Of a stretch of 64,000 nucleotides of DNA, positions 1 to 11,364 are shown one piece after another (position 1 is the first letter of the stretch; each line of letters begins with the position of its first letter). Source of the stretch: Psettodes erumei (lineage: Eukaryota; Chordata; Actinopteri; Pleuronectiformes; Psettodidae); the NCBI GenBank assembly GCA_016785225.1, contig JAFBJZ010000673.1, positions 682,001 to 746,000 on the forward strand, given 5' to 3'. The notes under the pieces were generated by a model that ran no database searches, was not told where the DNA came from, and saw only the letters and a list, made by a program, of their open reading frames with translations. The translations under genes and the position numbers were made by a program.

Positions 1-1893
1 TGGCAAACTGAAAATGAAAGGAGAGAGAGAGAGAAAGGGAGAGAGAAAGAAAGGTTACTGAGATTTTCTTATCTCTCCAGCATATGACTTGCAACATGTG
101 ACCTAACTGCATATGTGCAAGATGGATTTTAATAAACACTGCCTCTGGCAGCCAGGAAGAATTAAATCTAACTGGGTTAAATGTGTATGTACAGAGTAGC
201 GATTGGAAATGGAGGTTTATATATTTGCTGTATGTGTGCTTTGTGTATGTTTGCAGCATGAACATGATACATGTTTGTGTGCCTGTGAGAATAAAAACAA
301 ATAAAATACACCAAAATGACATATAACGTGTTTGTGTTGAAGTGACAAATTCCTCAAGCAGCTTCAGGAATTTGGACTCTTTTCTCTGGAGCAAAGAAGG
401 AAATACTGTGAGTCAAAAAGTCAGCAAGGGAGGGGGTCGAGTTGATACACGGGTCAACAAAATGTGATGAGATAATTTTAGGACCTTTTTCCTTTGTATG
501 GCTACATGAAAAAGACAAAAGCAAATAAAAAGCATTTTTGTTGTGTCTCTGTGGCTGAATCCTAGTGCACCACCATTCCATGAGTGAGTCTTATGCCTGT
601 AAAGTCAGAGGACAAAGGTGATGTAATGCAGATGGTTTTGCGTGGGTGGCCATTATACATATTTCCAGCGTTATGCCTACATCCAGGTCAACAGAAAGCA
701 GTCAATAGCATTTATTTTGGGAACAGAGCTAACATAAAGGTTAGCATCTATCCATGTTGCAAAAACACATGCAGTGCCCATACACCACCACATATGACAC
801 TCACACAAAGCAAGTCTGTCTTTATGAAACCAGTCAAATTGACGCTCATAAACTAGCCATTTAATGTTATCCTGAATCCGTAGTTTTAATTTAAAGCACT
901 TTGCAGAGTGTTGTGATTGTGACTTCATTACATCCGCCGCTACAACATATATATAGCAGAAACATTGACAGCAGAGTAACAGCAGAGGATAACAAAAATA
1001 CTTTCTTCTATTTTTTTTTTTTTTTAAGTTTTTTTTTTACTATGCTATGCTTTACTGTATTCAGGATATTATAAAAGCAAATTGTGAATTGATCAAAGGA
1101 AGAAACACATCATATGTCAAGAACCGTAGCAAAATTACACATTTCACTACTCGCTGTTGATAACCAGTTGAAGGATGCATTATGGCACGACTGTCTGTTT
1201 ACAAGCACCTGGTGGTTTTACACTTAATAGCTGTGTAGTGAAGCAGTGGCACCACAAAATTAAAAAGTTACTCCAGCTGTACAATTGTCAGCTTCCTGTA
1301 TCAAAACAAAGCTGCTGTGCAGCCACCTGAGTGTCTGCGGTTTGTCCTACAGTAGGAGCTGTCCAGCCAGCTGAGAAAAAACTGAGTGGTGGAAATTGTA
1401 CCAAGACAGAAAACTCTCAAAGATTTCAAAAATTAAAAGAAATACTTCAGTCAGGATAATGAAGAGTTGCAGTAACATTGGGAGAAGACAGAAACCCAAT
1501 CACTTTTTAGATATGCCACTGATTCCAACATGTACCTGTGTGTGCGTGTTGCCACTGTTTTCATGTTTCATTGCTGACTGATGCCATTTGTCTGTGCTCT
1601 GCGTCACAAAATGGATGCTGTTCTAACGTTTGAAAAAATATATTTTACACATCCATAACAAATGGAGCTTGTGTCCATTAGTGTCATGGGAGAAAAATCA
1701 ATAGTGTCAACATGCAGCTTTATCTTGATGACTGCTAATAGTTTTGTTCACTGGAAAATTAGATAGCATGGCAACTGCTTATTTGATACATCTCTAATGA
1801 TGGTGCAGGCCAGGGTCACATACATGGCAATTTATTCCACTGAGGATAAATAAATATCTGCCACTGTGCCCCCTCTTGTTCTCTCTGTCACAG
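1..1893 (+). other. astn2: astn2 intron upstream of exon A
   Basis: AT-rich intronic sequence with a GA tract at the left edge and T-runs near 1008-1040. No further astn2 exon or other gene could be recognised. Confidence 0.8.
19..56 (+). repeat. (GA)n-rich low-complexity tract
   Basis: An imperfect purine tract of GA and GAAA units at the left edge of the window, in the astn2 intron upstream of exon A. Confidence 0.9.
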
Positions 1894-1978
1894 GGGAATG
1901 CAGCTGTCATGAGGGTTATTCCCCTGATCCTGTCCATAAACACCTCTGCGTTCGCAGCGACTGGGGTCGCAACGAAGG
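1894..1978 (+). CDS. astn2: astn2 exon A: end of an EGF-like module
   Basis: The acceptor is ctgtcacag and the donor gtaagt, both strong. The first two bases complete a codon begun in an upstream exon outside the window, and the last two (GG) start a glycine codon finished by exon B. The translation includes CSCHEGYSPDPVHKHLC and then VRSDWGRNEG. The cysteine spacing (C-x-C-x8+-C) is the second half of an EGF-like domain, and the DWG-NEGPWPY segment across the junction is characteristic of astrotactins. This part lies in the lumenal/extracellular region. It is the first astn2 exon I can see; nothing upstream in the window joins to it. Confidence 0.93.
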
Positions 1979-2986
1979 GTAAGTACTCTCTGCATTTCCC
2001 GCTGGTATCCAACACCTCATGTAAATTTTTGTCTTTTTTGCTTTTCAGTCCCTTTTTCCCAGCTGCATTAGCAGATGATATTAACTTTGCATAACACAAA
2101 GGTGAATTGTCTGCTGTGATGGATTAGCTATCAGATGCACATTTCAAAGTCTGTGCAAGTTAATCTTCGGTGTATTAAACAGAATGGAAACCAAGGTAGA
2201 AAATCAAACTAATAACTTACTGTATGCTTTCAAATGTGGTCTCCCGTAATGTAAAATATAAGCAATTTGTAGTTAATGAGCTAAAACGTGCAAATGTACC
2301 TGTATGGACTTCTACCTTGAGGAAGTAGAAGAGGGAATCGAAAGTACAGTTAGAAGAAGGTAGGAGGGAAGTCATGGTGTGTAATGACACAAGACAGCAG
2401 GGGAGGGCAGAGAGTGAAGTAGGAGGAAAGAAAGAGATGGACAACTACAGTACAAGACAAAAAAGACAAATAAGGGAAATAAACTTTATATATAGAGAAA
2501 AAGTTGAATCAGCCCTCCTTCTGCCTCTGACTGTTTGACAATTAGCTGCCGTGCCCAATCATTGGTTCATTAAAAAAAGGTCACATTGTTATTCATCTCC
2601 ACCTGTCCTCCTGTCTGCTGGATTCAGTCCAGTCAGAGACAATTTCCATTCACAGTTTCATAGGAGACGCAGCTGACAGAGGGTAATCTTATCCAGCTAA
2701 AAAGACAACATTTAACAAAGTAATTCCAGTTTTGACTTTTCATTGAGTTTAATTTATGTTCAGTATACTATATACAATGTATTACATATTTTAAATGCAC
2801 AGTTGCAACATCCTTCTAGTTTTGACATGCAGAATGATCAAGATCATCCTGTGTGCCAGATTCTTGCTGAGATTAATCACACATCTTTTAGTATCATTAT
2901 CTTTGGGATCCTTATCTTCAAATAGAAATGTACATATATTTCAATTTTTAATTCTGGTGTTCCCTCTTTCTGTGTCCTCTGTGAAG
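1979..2986 (+). other. astn2: astn2 intron A/B
   Basis: AT-rich, with a purine-rich stretch around 2318-2440. No gene or repeat family recognised. Confidence 0.9.
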
Positions 2987-3061
2987 TCCTTGGCCATACG
3001 CTAACTTGGAAAAAGGCTATGACCTAGTTACAGGAGAGCAGGCCCCAGAGAGGATCTTCAG
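2987..3061 (+). CDS. astn2: astn2 exon B: astrotactin-specific linker
   Basis: This 75-bp exon begins with one base (T) that completes the Gly codon from exon A and ends with AG of an Arg codon completed by exon C. It encodes PWPYANLEKGYDLVTGEQ followed by APERIF. The acceptor (tgtgaag) has a modest pyrimidine tract and the donor is gtgagt. There is no cysteine and no recognisable stand-alone fold; it is a short conserved spacer between the first EGF-like module and the exon C block. The exon is too short to stand out as an ORF and was found from frame continuity with its neighbours. Confidence 0.93.
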
Positions 3062-3971
3062 GTGAGTCCTTCACCACGTGTGGTGCATCTCCTGAGTGCA
3101 TGACTTCTGCTGACCATCTGTGACTCTCTGGCCACACAGTGGAATGGCAGTGGTGCTGTTGACATGTGTTTGCGTGTGTCTGTCTGTGTCTGTGACAGAG
3201 CATACAGAGGAGTATCCCGCAGATACACACAGACATAGTTGGATGGACACACAGATACACCTCTTGCTGAGCTGAAGTCTCACCCATGGGCTCTTGTGTA
3301 GAGTAATAGCCCAAGGGGCAGTCCTGGATGGACTCCTCTCAAATGCTTTTACTGCCAGTTTGTTATACTCCTCATTCTTGATGGGGTCATTCTGTCTGAC
3401 ATTTTTCAAGAAGCGCAAGGCTCAGAGGACCCATTCAGTATCACCCAGCTGTTCATTTTAAAAGGGGTCATAATACTGCCTGTTTTTTTTGTTATTTTAA
3501 AATTTGGTTTTTCATGTCACTGTTTGGAGTGTTTCTTTTTTTTTTTCATTGACAGAGTAGCACAACCTGACCCAGGGCATCACGCACCTTCTTACAAAGG
3601 CTTTCTTCTAGGAACAAAATACCAAATTGTGTCAGTTACGTATATACAGCTTTGTGGAAAGCTTTAAATATATATTAAAAAACAAACATATTGCTAGGGT
3701 GAAATATGGAATGTACTTTTGTTATGTGCCATTATGGATTTTTTTTTCATATCATATGAAACATAACTTATCTGCCGATTCTCATTACTCTGAATTCTGG
3801 AAATGAGGACATGAATAACACTGCACATTATACAATCTTTAAAGACAGTATTATCTAGTATCTTTGCACTGTATGTGCACAGTGTACGATGTGTCTTCTA
3901 ACAGTTTTATAACATGCAATAATAATGCAATTATACCAAAGCAGTGTGATTGAGGTTTATGTCTCACACAG
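3062..3971 (+). other. astn2: astn2 intron B/C
   Basis: Contains a short imperfect TG/TCTG-rich stretch near 3165-3198 and T-runs near 3535. The open frames on the - strand here (up to 115 codons) show no recognisable protein. Confidence 0.9.
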
Positions 3972-4109
3972 GTCCTTCTACAGTCTTGGCCAAGGGTTGT
4001 GGCTCCCGGTCAGCAAGAGCTTTGTGGTGCCACCAGTGGAACTGTCCATCAACCCCATTGCCAGCTGTAAGACAGATGTTTTGGTTACTGAAGATCCAGG
4101 GGAGGTCAG
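3972..4109 (+). CDS. astn2: astn2 exon C: conserved GLWLPVSKSFVVPP block
   Basis: This exon opens with the G completing an Arg codon (acceptor tcacacag) and ends with AG of another split Arg codon at a gtcagt donor. It encodes SFYSLGQGLWLPVSKSFVVP and then PVELSINPIASCKTDVLVTE, ending EDPGEVR. This hydrophobic, proline-containing block is one of the best conserved stretches of the astrotactin family and precedes the EGF modules that lead into the MACPF domain. The donor has C at +3 instead of the usual purine, which may make it weaker than its neighbours. The following intron is nearly 11 kb. Confidence 0.95.
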
Positions 4110-6210
4110 GTCAGTCTGATTCAGCTCAGAGCTCTCCACTGCTGTTGCAAGAGAAACTGTGCATAGCAGTTTTATTTGCTGTCTGGTCCATGAAAATTCA
4201 TAGACCCATAAATACATGCATGTTTTATTTTTGAATGTCTAAACAAATACAGGAAAATCAGTATTTATGGAATTGTAAAGTTTGGCGTGGTGGCTTGAGC
4301 AAACCAGAAATATTTTATTGAGCTCCAACGTGTAGTGAAGTGTGTAAGCCCAAATAATATATGTCTTTACTTCAGTCTGCATTGTTTTCATGAAACTAGT
4401 GTTCGTGTTGATTTGCCATTCTGAAAGAATTCCAATATATATGATATTCTTTACTATATAACAACCATATATGATATACATCATTATTTTTGCTCTCACG
4501 GCTGCAGTCTTCCACTTCCTGTATCAGTATAACTGGCTGAGGTCGCTGTACAGGACTATGCATCTCTCTGTGGGCAAATGTTTGTATTATTTGACATTAA
4601 AAGTACAGGTAAGTTTTAAAGATGAGGGTATTTTGTGCACAGGAGGGAAAAAAGGTTAAGTTTACGACTGAAAAATGTATCACTGTCATGAAATAGAAAT
4701 TCTTTGCTTACTTTGCTTAGCAAATATGAAAACATAGTAAGACAGCTCAAATTAAATACAAAGTAAAACAGCCATTAAGCATTTAATGAGTTTATTAAAT
4801 CTTCAGAAGGTCTCAACATAAAGCAAATCCAAACAGGAGAGTAGTCTTAACAAGGTAGTGGATCAGTGAGTCCCAAAGTGCTAAAAAAAACATATTGGCA
4901 ATATAAATTTTATATAAATCATTCGTTAATGATATAAACCTTGCCTTTTTTATATCCAACCAACCACTAAGGGCTTTGTGAGTCTTACTCACATCAGCCT
5001 GCAAAGTGATATTTAATTAGAAAACCAAATGTCTACAGCTTCTGCATAAAAAATGCTGCACTTGTCACCTAATGTAAAGGGCAGAATAGTGATACAGGTT
5101 TAAAGCACATCTTTGAGTAACTGTCACAGGATGAACTTGTATTAGTCCTGATGCAGTCACTTGTCTTTTAAATTTAAATTCTGATTTGGAAAAAATATAT
5201 ATATATCACTGTATGGATGCCAGAGGCTTTGCAGTTGTATCACATGCTTTACCCTCATGGTGCCACATGTACACACTGTACATCCTGCCAACTGCATCTG
5301 GATGCAGTAGGGATACTTCTGTGACATATTCTTATTCATGCTGACAACTCATGAAAACATACATTCATAACTGCATAACTCAAGCACAATGTATTCAGAA
5401 TGACATTCCAAACTTGAGTTTCAGCATCAACATTCATAAAAAATTCAACTTTAAAAAAGGAAAAGCACAAAGCAGTTTAATTCCCTGCAACTTGTGAAAA
5501 GTCTTTAAATAAGACTTTTGCACATTTAAAATGCAAAATATGTGTTACATTTAGCATTATGTAGTATTCTCAATTACATTTGATGGACTTTGATAGTTAT
5601 TGTTATTAATAGAGCTTTGTTTACCCCCGATGACAGAATTTGCCAAGAAATATTGCACAGGCATAATGTTGTCTTTTGCACCCTTTGTTGTTTCCAAGCA
5701 AAGCATCAATGTCCATGCCATGGCAGTTTATGGCCAAGTACATATTTGATTGTCCATTTGGAAGACATAATGGATGTCTTGTTTTCAGATTTCAGATCAG
5801 AGACTGTCCCTGCAATGATGAATCTTTTTTTCTGGTGAAGCAGCTCTTTAATTAGGTTTGCTCTTCTGTAATTTGTTTTGTCAACGTGGCAGATATTTTA
5901 GGTAAAGGTCTTTATGCTTTTTTGAATGGTTTAAGGATGAAATGGTTAGAGGCCTGGAACAAGCTCCTGCCCCTATTGTCAAATTTATGTCATTTTTTTC
6001 TCACTCCTTTTTGTGTAATAAAACATTTTTGACCACAAACTCAATCCTCAAACAAGACAACATGGTGACTTGACTCAAAGACCACTGCCTTGAAGTCACT
6101 ATCCTGAAAAGGTGCCTTGGCACATATCTGTTGGTGAGCAAGTGTCTCATCACCCCAACATGTCATTATTTGCTTTAATCCACTGAAACTAGGACAGGCA
6201 GCCACTGCAC

Positions 6211-6213
<3 letters not shown>

Positions 6214-6263
<50 letters not shown>
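6214..6263 (+). repeat. (AT)n microsatellite
   Basis: Twenty-five uninterrupted AT units, the longest AT repeat in the window, in astn2 intron C/D. Likely highly polymorphic. The 77-residue open frame that overlaps it on the - strand (a Tyr-Ile run) is an artefact of the repeat. Confidence 0.98.
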
Positions 6264-6265
<2 letters not shown>

Positions 6266-9200
6266 GCATTGCATATATTAAGAAACACTTTTTATTGTTG
6301 AAAATACAGAAAATGCTCACTTTACCTGACTGGCAGATTTCTTAGACTCTCCTCGGTGCTCAACACTTCTGAGTGATGCCAAATCTTCAATAAAACTAAT
6401 TTGTAATTCAGAAAGGCTAAATAGCAGCAATCACTGAGCACTGAATTTTTATGTCTAATGTGCATCACATAAATTGTTGCAAATTATCCACTGCTGCAAA
6501 AATCCAAACTTCTCAGGCTTTATGGAATTGCCTGAGGAGCACCTAACTCCCCTGATAATTATAAACATCTGCTTTTCCTGACGTAAATAGGATTACAGCA
6601 CACACCTCAATTAATTAGCCATTTTATTTACTTAGAGGTTGTGATCAGTGATCTAAAGTGAGCTAATATATATATATGTAATGTACATGTTTTAGAGCAA
6701 CAACAGTACCATCATATTTCTCCTGCATTTTTCATCTGATCAGAATTTTATGGCTGAAATCAAGAAACATTAGTCTCTCCATTTAGCCAGGAGGTAAAGC
6801 AATTATTTCAAGGCATTTGCTTCTTTTGTGCATTTTCTTTTTCTTGACTGTCACTCAAGTGCCACCGTTGACTTCGTGATGAAAAGACCTTGCTGGGTAA
6901 CGTCGCAGCTGCAGGTGCAAATTGAGTGGCGCAGCAGAGAGCGAGAACTTGGCTTTTGTTTACTTCATAGCAGAGGAGCTCCATTTGAGTAACAACAAGT
7001 TAAGCTATTCATCAATGGAATGACGTGCCTTCATGAAAGCGATGAGCCTGCCTGCTGCTGTCGCCTCCTGAAATTATCCCAGCAGTCCTTTCAGAATGCA
7101 CTTTTTTGGCCCCATGAACGTGAGCTCCATTTAGAGGTGTCCATTTAGTATATTTTAACTTGTAACTTCAAGTGAGATGATGCTTTATAAAATCATATCA
7201 TATTGCATCATAACGATAACAGATAGAAACAAAGACACATATTCATCATCATTTATATACATCACAGCATTGAATAAATAACAGTTGTTAAAAGATGGAG
7301 GGGGAACAAACCCATTGCATGACTGATTAGCCCACTTCAGTGTAATACGTTAATGTTTTGTACTTAGTTAATGATTAGCTCCTGTAGCATAGGAGGATGT
7401 GTCAGATTTTTATGAATAATGCAGACAACTCATTATCCAAAGCATTTTTGTGGAACAAAGTCCCATGGGAACTTATGATGTTTGTGGTTGTTGATGCATT
7501 TCCCCAAAGTGTTTATGCAGGCATTGATGGAACCAGTCAGTCGTGATAGACATGCTGATGTAGGAAGTGGTAAAATGTGCTGTTGCTGTGGCTCTTAACA
7601 GGGACATTTCTGCCCTTCTGCTCTCTGACAAACTCAAATGAAATTGATTCTATATGAAAAAAGAAGTGAGTGTCAAGGTAAGTATCAGCTTAACCAAGCT
7701 CAGCTTTTAACTGAAGACTTTTGTCTCTTGATATCAACATCACCCAACCTCCCACGGATTTTTTTCCTTCGAAGTGAACTATTTTTTATATTACATTTAT
7801 TATAATTATATAATTTAGATTTGTTGCTTACTGTAATGGAAATGAGGGCAGGAGGACCAATGCTGCCAGGTAATCATTGGTTTGGTTTTTTTTTCCCAGA
7901 TTCCACGTTCCAATGTTTAAAATACAGTCTGCTGTGGAAGCATTTGGTGCTTTCATTCTGACTTGCTTAATCAGTGTGTGCAAATTTCAGTGTTCTGCTC
8001 CAAAGGTGGTGAGTGTTTTTCAGAGGTCAAGGCCTATGTGAAATAGGACAAAGTGCCTTCCTGATCTCACTCGGAGTGCATACCGTCTTGATAATGTCAT
8101 CCTGACAACTGTATTAACCTGCTTGACTAAAAGGTTACAAAAAATAGCTTTTTCAAATATGAACCTGTTAAAGAATGGTTTAAAAGCAGTCTGTTTTAAA
8201 GTACAACTGATCATAGAGCTACCAAGTTATATGTCAAAGATTTGTTCCCTTTTTTCCATTATTTTTACATTTTAATTACTTTAGCTGCACAGTCCCTGAC
8301 ATTTAAAACCATCGCTGTAGAGGAAGAGTCATTCCAGTAAATGTCCATATTATGTTGTAAGGCGTATTTAAATACAAGAAACATAAAAAGGATCAAATGG
8401 GTCATAATAATCAAAGCTGCCGCTTGTGCTGCATTCATCTCTCCACTGGTTCATTATTGTTGCCTCTATGAAAGGGATTATTTAAAAAAAATTAAGACAT
8501 TCAGTTCACGTCATATAACTCTATATTTGAAATCTCACCTCTTTTATTAGTAATTAATCATAAATCATTTTATAGACCTCTTCATTGAGCAATGCAAGGT
8601 CATAAAGTCAGCCAACTTTCACAAATGGCTTTGGTGTTTATGAAATAGTCTGCTGTAAAAGACTTGCCTCAACACTGTAAGCGTTCACACACTCGATACG
8701 ATTTTCATTCAACAGTGGGATTCTGCACAGAACACAAAGCATAACATGTTTTGCTGTGTGCTGCTGGAATTCATACTGAGTCTTATCTTGTTAAAGCTGA
8801 GAATCATGGACCCATTGTATATGCTGTACCTCCAAGCCATTATTTTAATGCATACAATTTAAGATGACCGTGCAAAAAAGGTGCTAAAAAGTGTTTTGAC
8901 TTTTATTTATGACTGTAAACTACAGAACTAGTTGAACACAATATACAGTATGTTTAGTCTTTTCCCAAATATTTATTTGATCAGATATTTGAAGAATTAC
9001 TTTTCTGACTCACCAACCCGCTAGCTATGATTAAAATTTATTCTTATCTAATATTAGCTTTGCATTTTAACTCTTGTTGAACAAAAGCCAATGTGTCAGC
9101 CAACACTTCATGAATATCAATGAGTCAGCTCTTCTAAACTGTGTGCTAACACTGACGTTTTTGTCGGTAAGGAGCTGCTAATAACCCTGAGTAACTGGTG

Positions 9201-10888
9201 ACACCTCAGAGTAGAGATTAATGACCTCACTCAATGTGATCAAGTGAACCATCAAAATGTGCCATTGCCAATAAGGGAGTGCCACTGAAAGGTTGACACC
9301 AAGAAAACTTCCAGTACATAAATCTACTTCCCCTTACCCCAAATCTCAGTCAAAACTGTTTTATAACTCCACACTCACACCAAATAATTGATTGATCAAT
9401 CTTTATTTTATCACTTAGGTGTAGCTGCTTTTTTCGCCTGCTAGATTTTTCTCTTTTTATTCTATTCAATGATGAAAGTGCGTGATGAGAGTCAGCATAT
9501 TTGTGGGGAGCTGGAACAAGAGCATTAATCAAGTGCAGGGGCAGCCCAATAACGGGCTATGTAATCATGCTGGACCAGTGCTCTAACTTTGGGCAGCGTC
9601 GCCCGGCCATTCATCATCTGGAAAAGCAAGAGGCAGCAAGGGAGATTAATAACAAGTACATTAGTCAGTGTTTAGATGCCACCAATGTGCTTCTAGGTCA
9701 AGCAACAGAGTCGGAGTGCCAAGAGAGATGATCTTGATTAGCTAATGATTCGGAGAAGAAACACTTTTAGGAATGGAGGATTCAAGTAATTTTTGATTTT
9801 GGTAACCGAACAAATTCAAACAACTTTGTAGAGTGATGTATGGTATGGATTGCACTGCTCTTCTATACACCAATACAGATCAGTCTCTATTTTCAGTTAA
9901 TTAAACATTGAGAGGCAGACTGCTTAATTCTTTCTGGGCTCTGTATCATAATTTGATATGCTGCACACCATTTTAAGGAATTTACCAATATTCTTACTGA
10001 GGTATTTCTTTAGCATTATTCCCCAGTTTTCTCTGTCTGGACTGTCTTGCAACAGGAACAGGAATTGATTGGGTTTTTTTCCTTCGACTCTTCTCTCTAT
10101 CCAGAAGGAGAGCCAGTTAGCATGCACCTCACAGCTGAGGCCACCCATTATTTTTGTCTGTCTCACCTTCCCAACCCTCTGTTTTCCTCTCAGTTAAGGA
10201 GACATTTGTCAGTGCTTTGAGTGTCTGGCAGAAGGAAGTGATACACAGTATGCCATGTGTTGACTGTTTAATTCAGAAAAATTGAGTTGCCAATAAAGAG
10301 ACAAAGAAGAAGACATGGAGCCCAATACGGAAAATGAGCAAAAAGGCTTGGGGTCTAAAAACAAAATAGACCATACAGTATATACTGTGCATATATGCAT
10401 TATCTACTTTATAACACATTTTGATTGGAATACTATTCATCTACAATCAGACAATACAAACTATATGTATATGGTTATTTCAAGATGTCCTCCAACCTAA
10501 ATGATAAGTAATTTGTCCCAAATATGTTTTCCACTGTCCCAGCGAACAGCAATTCATGGCTCAGTGTCCGTGTTGGTCAGACCAAATTTTCGTACTAGTG
10601 CCAAATTTTTAGTTAATGAACTATTAAACTGACTATACCTTGGTACCTCATACATCCCGCCTCAAATAGCCCAAACTATCCCTTTAAAACAAAAATGATT
10701 CCGATTCATTTGATAATGGATTTGGTGCTCATAACATACATTTATTTCACTTTCAACGCCATTCAAAAAAATCTGCATGCTTAATTAAATAAACAGCGTA
10801 GCTATTGTCGTACTGCTGTATTTAGCTGGATAAATTTAGCCTATAGTAAGCTATTCAGAATGCGTGAAGTCTCACCAGGGATTGTAAC

Positions 10889-11204
10889 CTACTGACCAAA
10901 CTTGAGCGCATATGCGCAAACGACAGTAATAGTTTTTCTCTCTGCATTATGCAGCCACATGATGGTGACCCTCTCATCCACCGGGAGAAAGTCGAAGTGT
11001 GCAGCGTGACTTGTCAGTAGTCCCACAACTGACTGGCTCGTCCCCCATGGACAATTCCTGAGTAGGATTGCACCATCTATCAAGGAGTTTGGTTCCAGAG
11101 CCAAAGCTGTGCATAGAGGTGAGCCCAACTGCATTTTGTTGGTACCTCTCAACTCCGCACATCAAATCAGCACCTTCCCCAAAGTTTTCATTGCCCAGGT
11201 CCAT
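10889..11204 (-). mobile_element. Decayed non-LTR retrotransposon fragment, APE-type endonuclease
   Basis: On the - strand two overlapping frames together resemble the N-terminal endonuclease region of fish LINEs. The upstream frame has VERYQQNAVGLTSMHSFGSG and TKLLDRW. The downstream frame has LLTSHAAHFDFLPVDERVTI and then RKTITVVCAYA, the strand leading toward the catalytic Asn/Asp region of APE nucleases. The match switches frame around 11000-11100, so at least one frameshift is present, and the catalytic C-terminal part and the reverse transcriptase are missing. It is a dead 5'-type fragment inside astn2 intron C/D. The clade (RTE-like or other) cannot be settled by eye. Confidence 0.65.
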
Positions 11205-11343
11205 AGTGGCTAAATTAGTTTCACCCTAAGCCCACTAAGCAATGCACTGATCACTGCCTTTTGACTTGCAGGATCTTTGGCTCTGGAACAGTGGACCAAC
11301 TTGTTTGCACCAAGCAGAAAATCAAGCAGTCACTGATATTAGC

Positions 11344-11364
11344 TTTTTTTTTGGGGGGGGGGGG
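11344..11364 (+). repeat. T9-G12 homopolymer pair
   Basis: A run of T followed by a run of about twelve G. The G-run length is a likely sequencing or assembly weak point. Confidence 0.9.
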
